A DNA stretch of 64,000 nucleotides from Pagrus major (lineage: Eukaryota > Chordata > Actinopteri > Spariformes > Sparidae): contig NC_133237.1 of the NCBI RefSeq assembly GCF_040436345.1, forward strand, positions 27,110,361 through 27,174,360, in the 5' to 3' direction. Below the pieces are notes generated by a model. That model made no database searches. It was not told the origin of the DNA and worked only from the letters and a program-made list of their open reading frames with translations. Below are positions 31,501 to 43,561 of this stretch, piece by piece. The translations under genes and the position numbers were made by a program. The number at the start of each line of letters is the position of its first letter. Within the stretch, counting starts at the first letter, position 1.

Positions 31501-31672
31501 CGGCGTTGGGCTGCCTGTTGAGCTGACTCTCCAGCCTCTCCCGGTCCTTCTCATCCCGGTCACCACCACGCTCATCACGCGGCCTTTTGACCCGCAGGCT
31601 CGACAGGTTGCGTTGCACATAGCCATTGGTGCCGCTGCCCCGCGGAGTGGTCAGACCGATCCCATTGTACAT
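22583..31672 (-). CDS. srrm2: Serine/arginine repetitive matrix protein 2 (SRm300/Cwc21), 13 coding exons
   Basis: SRRM2 is a spliceosome component and nuclear-speckle scaffold. Coding exons in transcript order: 31672-31425, 30574-30479, 29674-29489, 29212-29129, 29046-28978, 28886-28857, 28565-28446, 27557-27419, 27228-25109, 24419-23724, 23577-23502, 22929-22822, 22637-22583. The N-terminus MYNGIGLTTPRGSGTNGYVQ is almost identical to human. A cwf21 domain spans about residues 50-105 (NADILEHQRKR, MMEEQGYSAEEIEEKV), then the block NDRLRAAFGISSDYVDGSS. The rest is disordered RS, RSRSRE and poly-Ser sequence, ending with the conserved DSLRDSRSLSYSPPR and an RS tail. Total about 1,340 aa against 2,752 in human; long human RTPxR repeat arrays are absent. 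The 76-nt exon 23577-23502 leaves the wrong phase for the next exon by one base (see findings). A candidate extra exon is at 23093-23040. A noncoding first exon lies near 32790-32980. Confidence 0.92.
23040..23093 (-). other. srrm2: Candidate cassette exon of srrm2
   Basis: On the minus strand an acceptor (GGTGCTCTTCAG) is followed by 54 nt open in one frame (FRDLARSKSLKKSEALKK) and a donor-like AAG|GTAATA. The K/S-rich peptide would suit SRRM2, but its length is a multiple of three so it cannot explain the neighbouring phase mismatch, and the donor is weak. It may be chance. Confidence 0.25.
24902..25037 (+). repeat. Left arm of an inverted-repeat pair flanking the giant srrm2 exon
   Basis: The arm runs from ATCACCTTGAGGAATGAAAT through GAGCACCACAAGATAATCTC to GGATGGATAAACAG. 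It lies 71 bp past the donor side of the 2,120-nt srrm2 exon. The opposite-strand copy is at 27641-27772. Identity judged by eye is about 85-90%. It is probably a copy of a short dispersed repeat. Confidence 0.8.
25806..25935 (-). repeat. srrm2: Poly-serine tract in srrm2
   Basis: A run of mostly TCN/AGY codons encodes over 30 serines interrupted by Gly and Asp and ending SSSEDEGKAK. Similar but shorter poly-Ser tracts lie at about 24195-24255 and 23757-23835. Long poly-Ser tracts are also a feature of human SRRM2 near its C-terminus. Confidence 0.75.
26590..27165 (-). repeat. srrm2: Tandem RS-domain repeats within the srrm2 giant exon
   Basis: This part of the 2,120-nt exon encodes about 15 imperfect units of the form (E/D)xEKGRRSRSR, roughly 10-14 residues each. 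The DNA repeats at 30-42 nt periods. RS repeats are SR-protein-kinase substrates and drive speckle assembly. The near-identity of neighbouring units (three REVEKGRRSRS in a row) points to recent expansion by slippage or unequal exchange. Confidence 0.8.
27641..27772 (-). repeat. Right arm of the inverted-repeat pair flanking the giant srrm2 exon
   Basis: Read on the minus strand this runs ATCACCTTGAGTAATGAAAT, GAGCACCACAAGATAATCTC, GATGGATAAACAG, matching the left arm at 24902-25037 over its full length apart from a poly-A/poly-T run and scattered substitutions. It lies in the intron upstream of the short srrm2 exon 27557-27419, so the pair encloses two coding exons. Confidence 0.8.
30000..30295 (+). 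repeat. Possible dispersed repeat in srrm2 intron
   Basis: The stretch starts near GGGCTGCACAATTATTCAAA and AATCGAAATCGCAATGTGGC and ends with TTTGACCATATCGTGCAGCC. The GGGCTGCACAAT / TGTGCAGCCC-like ends in inverted orientation suggest a MITE of about 300 bp. The match to a fish repeat is from memory and weak. Confidence 0.4.
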
Positions 31673-32789
31673 GGCTCTGCAAAAAGAAGAAAACTGGTGA
31701 GAGGTGCAGTAAGTGGGTAGACCCACAAAACATCTATTTAGTATTTATTACAAAACCCAGAAATAAGAGATAATGAAAAACTATCACGAGCATTAATCAG
31801 CATCTGTTTTCTGTAAGGACATTTTTGATTAATTTGATTTGAAGTATATCCCTCCGTATCTTTCTGTAGTGGATGAGGGTGGTGGTCATCTTTTACATGA
31901 ATCTTAGTTAAATGGCTGACAGTGACTATGAACAGGCCTCCAGTGGGAGGATTCATCTGAGGACAGCATTTGGTGATCATCTTTCTTGCTTGAAGCCATA
32001 ATTATCTCCAGGATCCTACTTTAAACAAATCATCACATAGTCAGAGCTCCAAAATACAGAGAAAAAAGCGGATCAAGACTTAAACCCAACATCCTAAAAA
32101 TTAAATGTATATTACGTATTTTAACTTTTTTTTTAAAAAAAGCCATCAGCCCAAGCCTCTGAAGTTTATCACTTTGCCATTTTACTATATTGAGGGACTC
32201 GGTATTCTAAAATGGCTGACATAAATAACAACGACCGTTGACCTGACCGCATTTTAAACTATATGAGGTTAATTGACAACATTATATAAACGGGAATGTC
32301 AACGCAGCGTCTTGAAATCACTGAAACATCGACAGAAACACCTTTAATTCAGGCGGCATTATGTTGCCAGTTTGTGTGAGGTGTGTGGCCCGCGTATCGT
32401 ACAAAGTACCGTATATGCTGAAAGCCTTGTGAAACACTGAGGTTAATCCAGGTCTAAATATACATCCTTGCTCACATTTTGTGAATTAATACAGGATGAA
32501 ATGTATTTTGTCGCGCATTAGCACGTGCAACAGAATGGGCCTGTTGCTACCTGTGAATCTAAAGCAGCAGATTTCTGATGACTAACGTTAAATACTAACT
32601 TACATTAGCTAACACTGGATAAACCGAACCGTGGCTTAACTCACAGCTCTATTATTCAGTTTAATACGCAACAGGATGGATTCACTGCTATAACGCGACA
32701 TTTGTAAAGGCCCCAGCCGCACTTGTGCGTAGCGAACAATTCCAAACTAAGCTAGCTAGCTACAGTTAGCTAACGTATTTGTAACGTAC

Positions 32790-32980
32790 CACTGTTTTCT
32801 CCGGGAGCGGAGAGAAAACGCTGTCGGAGGGAATCTGGCGATAAGTAATGTCCCGTAGAATCAGACACCGAAACAGACCTTACAATAACTGCGTCTTTAG
32901 AAATGTGAAAAAATGAAGTTGCGTGGCTAGTTAGCTACCAGCTAACTGGTGTGATCTCCAACTAAAGGAGGAACGAGATG
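32790..32980 (-). other. srrm2: Probable noncoding first exon of srrm2
   Basis: On the minus strand, sequence after the CRE at 32990 runs to a donor at CAGTG|GTACGT (exon edge 32790). The first coding exon has only 4 nt of UTR before its ATG and a good acceptor (TTTTTGCAG), so an upstream noncoding exon is required. The 5' edge is approximate. Confidence 0.5.
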
Positions 32981-32989
32981 AAAACCCAA

Positions 32990-32997
32990 TGACGTCA
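32990..32997. promoter_or_regulatory. Palindromic CRE (TGACGTCA) at the srrm2 promoter
   Basis: A full CREB/ATF site directly preceded by a CCAAT (CCCAATGACGTCA) lies just upstream of the inferred srrm2 first exon, in the spacer shared with arl6ip1. An E-box CACGTG follows at 33034-33039. Confidence 0.6.
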
Positions 32998-32999
32998 GA

Positions 33000-33758
33000 C
33001 GCACAGGACGTCTGCGCTGCGTTGCGTTGCGTTCACGTGTTGGGGGCGAAGTTGTACAATTACCGGAGAATGGATTTGATCAGAATTTAGGTCTTTTTAT
33101 CCATAAATTATGCTCCAGAAGTCCAGCTTCTCCCCAGATGAAATGGACACAATTAATTTCATTATTATTTAAAGCAAAAAATTACGCTCACAAAATGAAG
33201 TGGCTTGACAGATTGACCTCCTGGCGTATTTTTAAAGATACAGATTTTAAATCATATTTGATTTCTACTGAAAAACAGCAGATACTATTAAAGTATTTAG
33301 ACATTTAAAATTGACTTCTTTCATTTAGCTTTCGTAGTGTTGATCAAGGGTCTGCTTACGTTGTCAAACACTGCCCCTCCGTGGCAAAGAAATAACACAC
33401 TTTCCAGCTTCTTGTTTTTTCTATAGTACTTCTGGTATTTATCGCTCATTTTTGGAGATTCATATCATTGTATTTGAGTGAAAAGGCGAACCAAAAATAA
33501 AAAGATTAGTGTGATCCTTCCATGTGACTCGTCCTTGACATGACATAACGAATACAGAACTACATTTCCCAGAATGCCGCGGGCTAATTTTGACGCAAAT
33601 TTTGAGATAAAGGCACCCTGTCAAAATTCGACCGTTAGTGACGCCGAAGCCAGTGAAGAAGGCGTGTGTGTGTGTGTGCGGCTGCTCTGCGGGTCGTTTT
33701 CCTCCAAATATACAAAGAAATTCACTATACGAGCCCAACCGACGCTCGATCAGTAACG
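33000..33758. promoter_or_regulatory. Bidirectional promoter between srrm2 and arl6ip1
   Basis: About 760 bp separate the inferred srrm2 start from the arl6ip1 start codon. The segment carries the CRE, an E-box and the ZNF143 site, plus a (GT)n run at 33663-33679 in the presumed arl6ip1 5' UTR. No TATA box is evident. Confidence 0.5.
33559..33577 (+). promoter_or_regulatory. ZNF143/THAP11 (SBS) promoter site
   Basis: ACTACATTTCCCAGAATGC matches the long consensus ACTACAN-N-TCCCAGAATGC used by ZNF143 and THAP11-HCF1 at housekeeping promoters in vertebrates. It lies 180 bp upstream of the arl6ip1 start codon and is followed by CGCGGG. Confidence 0.75.
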
Positions 33759-36700
33759 ATGGCTGAAGGCGACAACAAAAGCGCAAATATGCTCGTGAGT
33801 ATTAACCAAACGATGCCTGCGAATTTAAAGGGGTCTGTGTTAAAGGGTGTGTTTGTGACAGTGAAGTTAGCTTCAGCTGTTGTCGCTAACATGACGGCGT
33901 TCACGCAGCCAAGGATGGCCCGTATTTGTACATTTGTTCAATTAGCGTGAACTTTGTACCGCCAACCTAACTAGCGAGTTAGCTTTAATCGCTTATCCGA
34001 CCATCCGTCAAGGTGCTACCGCTAGGCTGTGACGGTGACAGCGGCTAACATCAGCTAACGCTAGCTGCCAGCTAAGCTAGCTACTCAGCTAGCTTCAGCG
34101 GGGACGTTTACCCTTTGTAAGCTTGCTACTGGCCTCTAACGCTAACTTATCAGCCCCTGCACCTAAGATGGAAAGCATGACATCGGTTAATGATGTTTCC
34201 ACAGGATGAAAGATATGTGTGGTTGGCGCTGGTCATTTCCTTTCCCTGCGTGGAGGCATAAACTGCACAGTCATATCAATAACGCGAAATACCGTTATCG
34301 ATAACTGGCTTATCGCTAAAGGCACACACCCATCGTAGACTTGTGACTTTGCGTTAGTACATTGATATTCTTTAAATTCAGAATACACAGCCAACGTTAG
34401 CTAGCTGTCACACGCACTTACGACGACGAATTACAAATATGTCTGCAACAAGACAAACGGATATTACCTAAATTCAGTTTTTTTAATTGAAGAGGTTACA
34501 GAAACTTTACTGTCCAATAATGTGAGAATTGGCTTCGGTTCCACCATGAGATACGCCTTAAAATATAGATTATAAACATGCATTCATAATATAATATGGC
34601 ATTCAAACACACATTAAATAATGCTCATATAAAAGAGGAAATGTAAGACAGACATCTCAGCATTCGTCTCCTTTTCAGGGGAGTGTATTGCAGTTATCTA
34701 GACTGAATTTGGGAGAATGCGTTCTTGAGAGAAATCCCACCTCACTCCCAAACTGTGCTGATATTATAGAAACGTTGAGTTTGAGGAACAGTTGGTAATG
34801 TGTGTAATTTTGTGTTGAGGCTCAGGAAACGGCCCAGCTGGAGGAGCAGCTGCAGGGCTGGGGTGAGGTGATCCTGGCTGGGGATCGCGTCGTGCGCTGG
34901 GAGAAGCCCTGGTTCCCTGGAGCCCTGATGGGTGGCACCACCGTGCTCTTCCTGTGAGTCCATTTTACTGTGTGCTGCACCGCAGACTCACACACACACA
35001 CACACACAGGGGCACATAGCTGGCATAGCACACATTTCCTCCCTCTCAGCAGTGAAACATCTGTTACAAGACAAAGGGTATCTACATCGATAAGTTGCTC
35101 TACACTGGTTCAAAATCCAAATCACAGATGGATGAAAGTGTCTTAAAACAATTGGGCTGAAATGTTAAGCTTTGCCACACTTCGAAACTCAGAAGAAGGA
35201 AACAATGTAGATTATACCAGATTAGATTTTCTAAATTGTTCTTTTGTTTGTCAGAGCAATTCTTGGATCACATTGCAGGACATGACTAGAACACTAACAC
35301 ATTGTTTTCTGTGTGGTTACTGAATACCTTTTTTGCTAACAATCCTTTTATGTAAAAAATGTAAAATATAATTGTGAACCTCTTTATCGCTGGTTCAGTC
35401 AGTCTCAGTGCAGGGCTTTTTGTATTGTCTTTGCAGATGGTCTTTTAACATTACAGCATACATATGCAGAGATTTCTGATTCACAACAAGCAGCTATTTT
35501 GAAACTACAATAAGATAAGGGAAAGTGAACAAGTCTTAATCCCTGCATGGATTATACAAAATGCTCTTTGTTCCATAGTACTGGTTCATACCCATGACTG
35601 CCTGCTTTGTCTTCCTCCTTCCCCAGGCTGATTTACTACTTGGACCCTTCAGTGCTGACTGGGCTCTCCTGCTCCGTCATGCTGCTCTGCCTGGCCGACT
35701 ACCTGGTGCCCACCCTCGCACCCAGAGTCTTTGGCTCCAATAAGTGGTGAGAGCCTGAGGATAAAAGTCATGTTGGGGATTAAATGGGTTTTCCATCAGA
35801 CCATAAAGACATTTTTATTTCTCACCTATAAAATATGCCCTTCTGTTTTACCTTTCAAGGTCATTTTTCCAATGTTTTGTGAAGTCTAGCAGCAGCATCC
35901 AGTCAAATCTTAGTGGATGTTTCCAGAACAAAACCTTGTTGCAAGCACTGAGCATGCAAGATTTGGGATGGCTTTGCTGGCCTAAGAAATAATGGATTAA
36001 CATTGACACTTAGATATGTTTCTTCCTAAACACTCTGTGATTTTCATTTTTCTTTTTATGGTGTGTGTGATTAGAAAATGCATTATGATTGGATGTCACA
36101 CCAGTTGGCTTGAGATGAGGAACAAACTCTACAAAGAGTGTACTGTAAATTAAGCTGCAGCTGGAAATCTGAGCTTCGTTCATTTGCTTTCTCGGTGGCA
36201 CCAAGAGCGAAATTAAATTAGAACTAAATCATCAGTTTGAGATTAGCACGGTTGTTTGATCTCAGTTCTCTTCTGCTCTGAGCCACTTCAGACTCACTTT
36301 GGAAGAAAATGGGAGTTTTTGCCGTCACTAAGGTGACAGTCTAAACGTTGTCACCTAAATCCCGTCTCACAGGGTGTCCAACCGCTTCATGCAGCTTTGA
36401 CATTACATAGTGCTTACCTAACAGTGCCTTGACTCGGTTGTGTGGATGTGATGTTGAGAATCAGACACCCAGGACAGGATAGAGTAACAGCCTGCGGTTG
36501 GCACAGTGACTTGGACGTCCATCTCTCCTCGGACGCCTTTGGCCTCTCAATATATATCCCTTCATCAGCAGAGCGTGACCTGCACCCTTTTGCACTGCTG
36601 CACATTCCACAGGCCGAACAGCAGATATTCTGTTCAAGGAGGAGCAGCAGTTAATTATTTAGATAAATAAGTAGATTACATTGTATTTTTACATGCTATA

Positions 36701-39700
36701 CTTGACATGAATTGAATTGGAGTCATTCAAAAGCACTAGCCTTTTGTCAGGTTTAGTCATGGAGGAAGTTACTGCGTAGATGACTACCAACTTGCATGCC
36801 TCAGTTTAATAGACGGCGTTGTACTTCTAGATATGTCAGGAAAGTGTAGCTGTCGATCAGTACGGTCTGAAGACTGTTTAAGATTATGCTGTGTAGCTCA
36901 AGCTGCTGCTGATTCACTGAGCCTGCAGCGGAGTCAGCCAGATCGCAGGAGTGTGAGTCTGTTTAAATGGAGCTATTAAAGTCTGGTCATGGTCCCCATT
37001 TGGCTCCCTGACAACAAGGACAGAAATACGGAACGATGGCTAAGCAGAAAGTGAAGGCCACTTCTCCCAGCTGCTCTCCTTCTGTCCTCCAGTCGAGACC
37101 TTCAGTAGAGACATAACTCTTCACTCTCCTTCACTTTAGTCTCACAGCACTGTGACATAGAAACGCAGCATGTTTTCTGTCCCTAGTGGTAGTAAGGAAA
37201 TAAAGAATTGCCACTGCGCAATCAGATCTTTGTCTAATGAAAAAGTAAAAATGCCCGTTGTCTCCAATTTGTTTTGTCCAATCAACAGGATAAAGCCCCC
37301 AAAATAATTGGCTTCTTATTTTAAAGGCAAAGAAAACCAACAAATATTCACATTTAAGAACCAGTGAATTTCTGGCACTGTTGCTTACAATTACTCAAGA
37401 GAAATCGATTAACAAAATAACTTTTCTGTAAATTCACTTATGAACTAATCATTTTGGCTCTAATGGAGATGACCTGAACAATCTGATGAAACCAGGGAGT
37501 TTTCTTCATTTGGTCATGATGTTAAAAGGTTAATGCAACAACGCTAGCTCTGCAGTCATGAAAGAGGGAACTTGATGGCTATTAACAAGTGAGGAAAGCT
37601 GTCTTGATTTGGCAAACCGTACTGAACTCTTCAGTTTCCTCTTGATGACAAGGTTATTAAGAGCTGTTGGTCTGAAAAACATCCATCCGCTCCTGCCAGG
37701 ATGCAGCAAGTTTTGTTTCTAATCAAGCCCTCAACCTTTCCTCGTTCACAGGACCACTGAGCAGCAGCAGCGTTTCCATGAGATCTGCGGTAATCTGGTG
37801 AAGACCCAGCGTCGGATCGTGGGCTGGTGGAAACGTCTCTGTGCCCTCAAGGAGGAGAAGCCCAAAATGGTAAATGAAAATATAAAATTGAAACTGATCA
37901 GTTGGCTTTCACACACTGTAGACCCATAGGCCCATGTATCACCCATAGAGCACTGCAGTAAATGGAGCCTTCCTGTTCATTTTACAATAGTGAACTTTCT
38001 CTGTGCTCCAGATAAAAATATCCTCAGCTGATTTGGCTTTGCTGCTCCACTTAGAAATCCTCAAACTGGGTTACAGTCTGTGATAACCGGGTTTTTCACA
38101 GTGTGCTTTAACACTGTTAGACACAGTCGTGAATTCAATGACAGCTTTGTTGGTTCCTTCAAAATTTTCTGCTAATTGCGTTATGTTGCAGTACATCTGT
38201 GGCATGACTCTTTGAAACTCATTTAATGATTATGTGCGTGCAGTCGGGGTGTGATGTAGTTTGACTGTCATGTGACCTCTCTGCTCTCCACAGTACTTTG
38301 CCTCAGTGATCAGCAGCTTGCTGGCAGTCGCCTGGATTGGACAGCAGGTGCACAACCTGTTCCTCACCTACCTGATTGGTGAGTTGGTAATCTAATCTGG
38401 ATTGGCTTTTGTTTTATTGAATTTTTTCCCCCCATTTTTACCTGTTTGGTCTAAATAAATGTCTTCATTCACTTAATAATTATGCCATAGTCTGTCAGTA
38501 TAATGAGCAAGCATCAAAAATAAAATCTTTCTAACCCTGCTGTTACAAGACCTGATCACCATCATCCAGTCTTTCTTTATATGTTGATTTAGTTTTCTGA
38601 ATTCTGTCGTTCTTTAACACAAAATGTAAATATGATCATTCAGGAAGTCGGGTTTTGGTTACAAGTGTTCAGTTACGAGAAGGTGTTAACTTTTGAAATC
38701 TGCAATGAGATTTTAAAGCAGATACAGTAAAATGACAGTGACGAGCTTGTTGTGTTAAGTGTAAAGCGTTGGTGAGAGCTGTGTGAGACCTGACCTTTTT
38801 GATATAAATCAATTTCAACATATCTAGTAAACATTTGAGAAGAAAACGGGGTTCAGGGATTATTTTTTATTCACATTCTGTGTTGAATTTAATGAGACAT
38901 TTAATCGATTCAAATGAGAGGCCAATTGGGAAACTGAAGCTTTGGTCATCATCTTCTATTGCCTCATTCATTGAATGTGCAGGTTTGCTCTCTGAAAATG
39001 TCTGCTGTGGTTTACTACAGATCAGATGCTAGTCACACGTAACTGGCAGAAACAGGAAGTGATAGTTGTTGTTTGTCGGTTGCAAATGTCACTGCTTGTC
39101 ATGAGTTTTTATGCTTGTTCTCTGCGGGGAAGTGATTATTACCTCTGCCAACGAGGGTTGTTTCCCCCCTGTCTGTTTGTTGGTTGGTTTGTCAGCAGGA
39201 TCACACAAAAACTACTGAACACATCTCCATGAAATTTGGATGGAGTGTGGATCTTGGCCAAGAATAGACCCCAATAACTTTTGGTCATTTCTCACTTTCT
39301 TTAACTATGTGAGATGGCGCATTTTGCAACATTTCCGTTAATTTCTCAGGGAATAATGCATGGATTTTGATAGAAAAAATCAGTCTTAAGTGGCTGATAT
39401 CTGAGTCCAAAAGGGGACTGTTTCTAGTTGATGTATTCAGAGGCCGCTGTTATCTGTGCATGTTGTAACTCTGGAGTACAAACTGCAGTATTCCTGCCGC
39501 TGAGAGGCTTTTTTTCTTTTCTTCCCCTCCCCATGACATCAGTTCTGCCCATGATTACAAAGCTTCCTGTTGCAGTGACTCAGAAGTGCAGCAGTAATTT
39601 AGATCAATACCTGCATCCCTGAGACACCAGACAGTAGTATTCAATAAGCGTGGTCATTGTTAACGACATGGTTTCAGGAAACCATTTAACTCATCACACT

Positions 39701-41369
39701 TTACTGCAAATTGAGATCACGATGGCAACTGCCAGATCAGCTCACAGACCTGTACCTTTTTATTTTGGCTGGCTAGTTAACATCCTGTTAGGTAAATAGT
39801 TGCCCACCTCTTGAATAAACATCTGCATGAAAGATTGCATAGGTAGAGGGCACTTACAGTAATCTGGCTCACATTGAGGGTGAGAGACTGTTTCCAAATA
39901 ATCTGCAGGACACAGAGAAACGAGATCCGATTGAATAAATCAGACTCAGAAAGGGGAGAAATCACAGGGAGTACCACCCGCCTCCCCTGGATGATGGTCA
40001 GTTCAAGGATTATGACTCGGGGAGTCTCTTTTCTCCGGAGTTGACATTTTCTTTACTCGAGGCGTTCAGAGCACTCCTGGTAAACGTGAGGCGCTCTGAT
40101 AGGGCGCTAAATCCGCTATAGGCTCTGCTGTGAATTTTAAAATGACGAGAGGACACCTGTCAGTGTTACCACTGCACAGGTGCCGCAGGGAGAATGACAG
40201 TTGGTGAATCAGTAGGTTGGCTGGCTGTATGTATGGGAGCCAGTCATCAGCTACATGAGCTGAGACTTGTTAAGTATTCAAATGAGGGGAAAACCTTGAC
40301 GAGGTAATGACTTGAGAGAGGGAGCATGACTCTGAGACAACAAAGTGTCCTTTATTTTAATCTCAGATCAAGTTTCTATTGAGGCTCACTTGGTTCACCA
40401 GCTGTTTTGTTTTTTTACAGTCTGTATTAAAGAAGCTGTCTGTTCGCCAGCCTGTACTGATTCGATCAGCTGATCATATACAGACAGAAGGCTCTGATCG
40501 GGTGTGGTCGGAATCGCATGACTGTTTTTACTTTAAGGACATACTGTTGCATGCAGTATGTATACAATTGGGACATATTACTTTGTGCGCCTTGAGCTTT
40601 GACCCTCTTTTTGGGACATACTAAATCTTTTCTGGCATACTGAATGGTGTGGTGGTGTGGGTGAATGCAGGGATAGACTTTACTTGGGTGGGTCCGCCAG
40701 GTATGTTCATGGCTGCCAAAGTATATTTGGCAACACATTGTAGCCAATGTGTTTTTTGTTTTGCTTTTTGTTTTGTTTTTTATTTCCAAGTGTTTGTCTA
40801 ATTACTTTAAAAGTAAAGAAACAAATTCAGCAGCGTTTTAATACAATGTTTAATAAAAAAAAATGAAAGGGTATTAGAGCTGTAACTAAAGTATGATCTA
40901 TGATCCTTGCTTCATCACCCACTGCTCTGGGATAGTTTTACTAAGATAATTTATTATATTCCTTTTTTATTTTTAATTGCAGTTTTAAGATTTACCTTTA
41001 AGGATGACATTAGAAGTCTGTATTAAGTGCTCAATGGGACCATCTGCACTATGCTTGAAAGATGCAGTTTATCAGTCAAACTTAAACAATGTATAATAAC
41101 GTACCTTTATTATGCTCAGATGTTTATGTAGGATTTATGCAAAATTCAGTTTAATGTCAAGCACTTCTAATTAAAGTATACATTTACAAGAACTGGTCAT
41201 GACTATATATGATTTAAAAAGCTTAACTCGTGTTTGTGTGTCCCCTGCAGTGAGCTTCCTCCTGCTGCTGCCTGGCCTGAACCAGCACGGCGTTATCACC
41301 AAGTACGCATCGATGGCCAAGCGGGAGATCAACAAACTGCTCAAACAGAAGGAGAAGAAGAACGAGTAG
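33759..41369 (+). CDS. arl6ip1: ADP-ribosylation factor-like 6 interacting protein 1, 6 exons
   Basis: This ER membrane protein has reticulon-like hairpins that shape ER tubules; human mutations cause spastic paraplegia 61. Exons: 33759-33794, 34820-34953, 35627-35746, 37752-37869, 38294-38378, 41251-41369. Phases agree and the product is 203 aa, exactly the human length. The start MAEGDNKSAN and the end MAKREINKLLKQKEKKNE are nearly identical to human. Two hydrophobic hairpin regions lie at about residues 43-86 (around FLLIYYLDPSV and MLLCLADYLVP) and 130-175 (LLAVAWIGQQVHN and FLLLLPGLNQHG). Exon 2 may start at 34820 (adding AlaGln, as in human AlaAla) or at 34826; two acceptors lie 6 bases apart. 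The gene is head-to-head with srrm2. Identification is firm. Confidence 0.95.
34990..35008. repeat. (CA)n microsatellite in arl6ip1 intron 2
   Basis: About 9-10 CA units lie shortly after the exon 2 donor. Confidence 0.7.
37310..37425 (-). repeat. Fragment of dispersed GATTAATCGATT-type repeat
   Basis: AACAAATATTCACATTTAAG followed by AAATCGATTAACAAAATAAC matches the distal half of the family copied at 5803 and 13668. It is a diverged fragment in arl6ip1 intron 3. Confidence 0.45.
39139..39420 (+). repeat. Dispersed CTCTGCCAACGAGGTT-type repeat
   Basis: The block starts ACCTCTGCCAACGAGGGTTG and includes GTTTGTCAGCAGGATCACAC, AAAAACTACTGAACACATCT, AATTTGGATGGAGTGTGGAT and TTTCTCAGGGAATAATGCAT. 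I recognise it as a very common fish dispersed repeat of undetermined class. A reverse-oriented copy is in the fus 3' UTR at 62300-62455. Confidence 0.6.
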
Positions 41370-42310
41370 ATGAAAGTGTGCAGGGGAATCTCTGAAAGAT
41401 GAGCCACGACACGAAAAGGAAGGTGGAAGGAAGTCATTTGAAGAAAAGAGAGGAGAGTTTCAAGTTAAAAAAGGGCCTCCTGCTCGCTTGGTCTCTGCCA
41501 CAGAGGAAGACATGCGTCGTTATTTTATTTTCACACATTGGATAAGTTTCATTTCTCCTCCCACTTGTTGACACTTCAGCCTCATCACCCACTTGATTTT
41601 TTTTTTTTTAATTATTTCTTTTGAATTTATCTTCATGCATGCAGCAACCACAAGTTTATCTGATGCTGTCACACGTTCATGCACAATGATGAAAAGCTCA
41701 AAGCCACACATGCTCCCCTACCACGTACACAAAGGTTAAATCTTCCTTCTGTTTCCTAGTTTAAGTGTGCTTCATTTTAAGATGTCAGTAATGCTTGTAA
41801 GCCATTCCCTCTCTTAGACAAAGTGACTACTGAGCAGTTTTTGTAGCATTACTGCATCATTTTAACCTCTCAGATTCCTCACAGTAATGTTTTTTTTGTT
41901 TTGTTTTTTTTCAGAATTTGTCACATAAGAACAGGTCATGTAAATCGTACCTACCTTACATTTCTGCTTTGGTTGTTTTTAAAAATAGTGCTGAAAATAA
42001 AACTGGATTTAAAGCGGAGCTCGTCAGGAGTGAAACTGTCTAGAAACAAGCCTACTGCTGTACCGCTGCTAGCTGGACTCTGTGGTCTATTAGCTCTTCT
42101 ATGAAACCCCAGTGTGTTACCGGTGTGGGGTGTCTCTGTGTAAATAGACCTCTCCCTGACTCTGTCCCTGACTCTGTCCCTGTCAGTCATCTTTTCCTCT
42201 CTTCTTGTTATTTATCTGTGTTCTTTCCTCCTCCGTCTCCTCGTTTATGGTCTCATCACTGTCTTTAACTCATTTCATTATTTGTCTTTATTGGAGATCT
42301 TTACGAAGTG

Positions 42311-42316
42311 AATAAA
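42311..42316 (+). terminator. arl6ip1: arl6ip1 polyadenylation signal
   Basis: AATAAA lies 940 nt after the stop codon and is followed by a T/G-rich stretch. An earlier AATAAA near 41996 could give a shorter form. Confidence 0.6.
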
Positions 42317-42339
42317 GTTTGATTTAAATGAAGTTTTAC

Positions 42340-43500
42340 TCTCCTTTTTTTGGTTGTTTCTTGGTTTAGCAGCTGTATTTTTTATGGCTTTCATTGTTGT
42401 TTAAGGTCTAGATAATTTAGATTTTTAAATTTTTTTCACTGGCCTTATAATGTAAATATAGTATATTAACAATGTGACTTGTTGATTAGTTATTAATTTA
42501 GGTTTTAGCTCCTCAAATTATATTTATGTTTAATTCTGCTAATCTGAACAGTGGAGATTTTAAAAAAGGTTTGGATTTTATGCATTTTTTGTTGATGTGA
42601 AAATATTTATAACATTATAGTGATGAAGGCTCGTTGGACGGGCCCCCTGGGGACTTCTGCCTTGGCTAACTGCCTAAAACAGCTGAGGAATAACCACATT
42701 TCCACCTTTTAGCAAATGCAAGAAAATTGTTTTACTCAATAAACGGGACATAAAAATTTTCAAAGTTGGTCATTTCAGACAACGACACATGTCAGCTGAT
42801 GTTGACGACCAGGTGGCTGAAATGTTCAGCCTGTCTCTTTGATTTGACATTTTTATTGATCCACAAACGTACTGATCAGGGGAATAACGTGTGTCCCAAC
42901 ACTTTATTGGTCAGAGGACGTTAAAAGACAAAACATGTCATGTAAAGTGAAACAAGCTTTAAAACAATACGACATCAGTGGAAACTAAACCAAATACAAC
43001 ATAAAGACCTCACGTCACTCTATAAATATTTAATAATGACACAGATGTCCCAGAGGCAGCAGACCTGACAGACTCGATGGTTGTGTTTCTCGACATGTTA
43101 CAATACAAGAATAAACCAAACAAATGATATTTTAACGAGGCCTCTCTGGTTGCTGTTATTTCTCTCCCTCAGCCTGATCTCACAACATGACTGAGACTCC
43201 ATGTTGTTTCCCTCCAGGGCTGTTCCCAGTTTTTACAAGTTCCTAGAGAGAGATGTCTGGTGACATGCCACTGAATATTTACTGTAATCTGCCGCAAGTC
43301 TGATGCACTTAACTCAGGCAAAATGTAATCTTTGAATCATTGCATTATCTTTGATGAAAAGAGTTGTGTCACAGAGGGAGAAACAAGATCTTCACTGGGA
43401 CTTTCCCAATGAGAATTTCTGGCAACACATGAGAAGATGTTTTTCCACTTTTACCTTTACAATGTTCATCCTGGAAGGAGTCAAGAATCATAGGTGGGCA
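42340..43500. other. Spacer between arl6ip1 and the unidentified minus-strand gene
   Basis: The stretch is AT-rich and lies between two convergent gene ends. I see no exon and no clear repeat. Confidence 0.4.
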
Positions 43501-43504
43501 TATA

Positions 43505-43510
43505 TTTATT
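43505..43510 (-). terminator. Candidate polyadenylation signal of the unidentified gene
   Basis: TTTATT reads AATAAA on the minus strand, 52 nt past the inferred stop codon at 43562-43564, which would give a short 3' UTR. Confidence 0.45.
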
Positions 43511-43561
43511 GTGCAGTTGTTTCCTGTCAGTCACCACAGTGTATAAATGTTGCATTGTGTG

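Noticed and set aside
33460-33786. 108-aa minus-strand frame over the arl6ip1 promoter and exon 1
   Set aside because: It overlaps the ZNF143 site and the arl6ip1 first exon antisense, lacks splice signals and resembles no protein I know.
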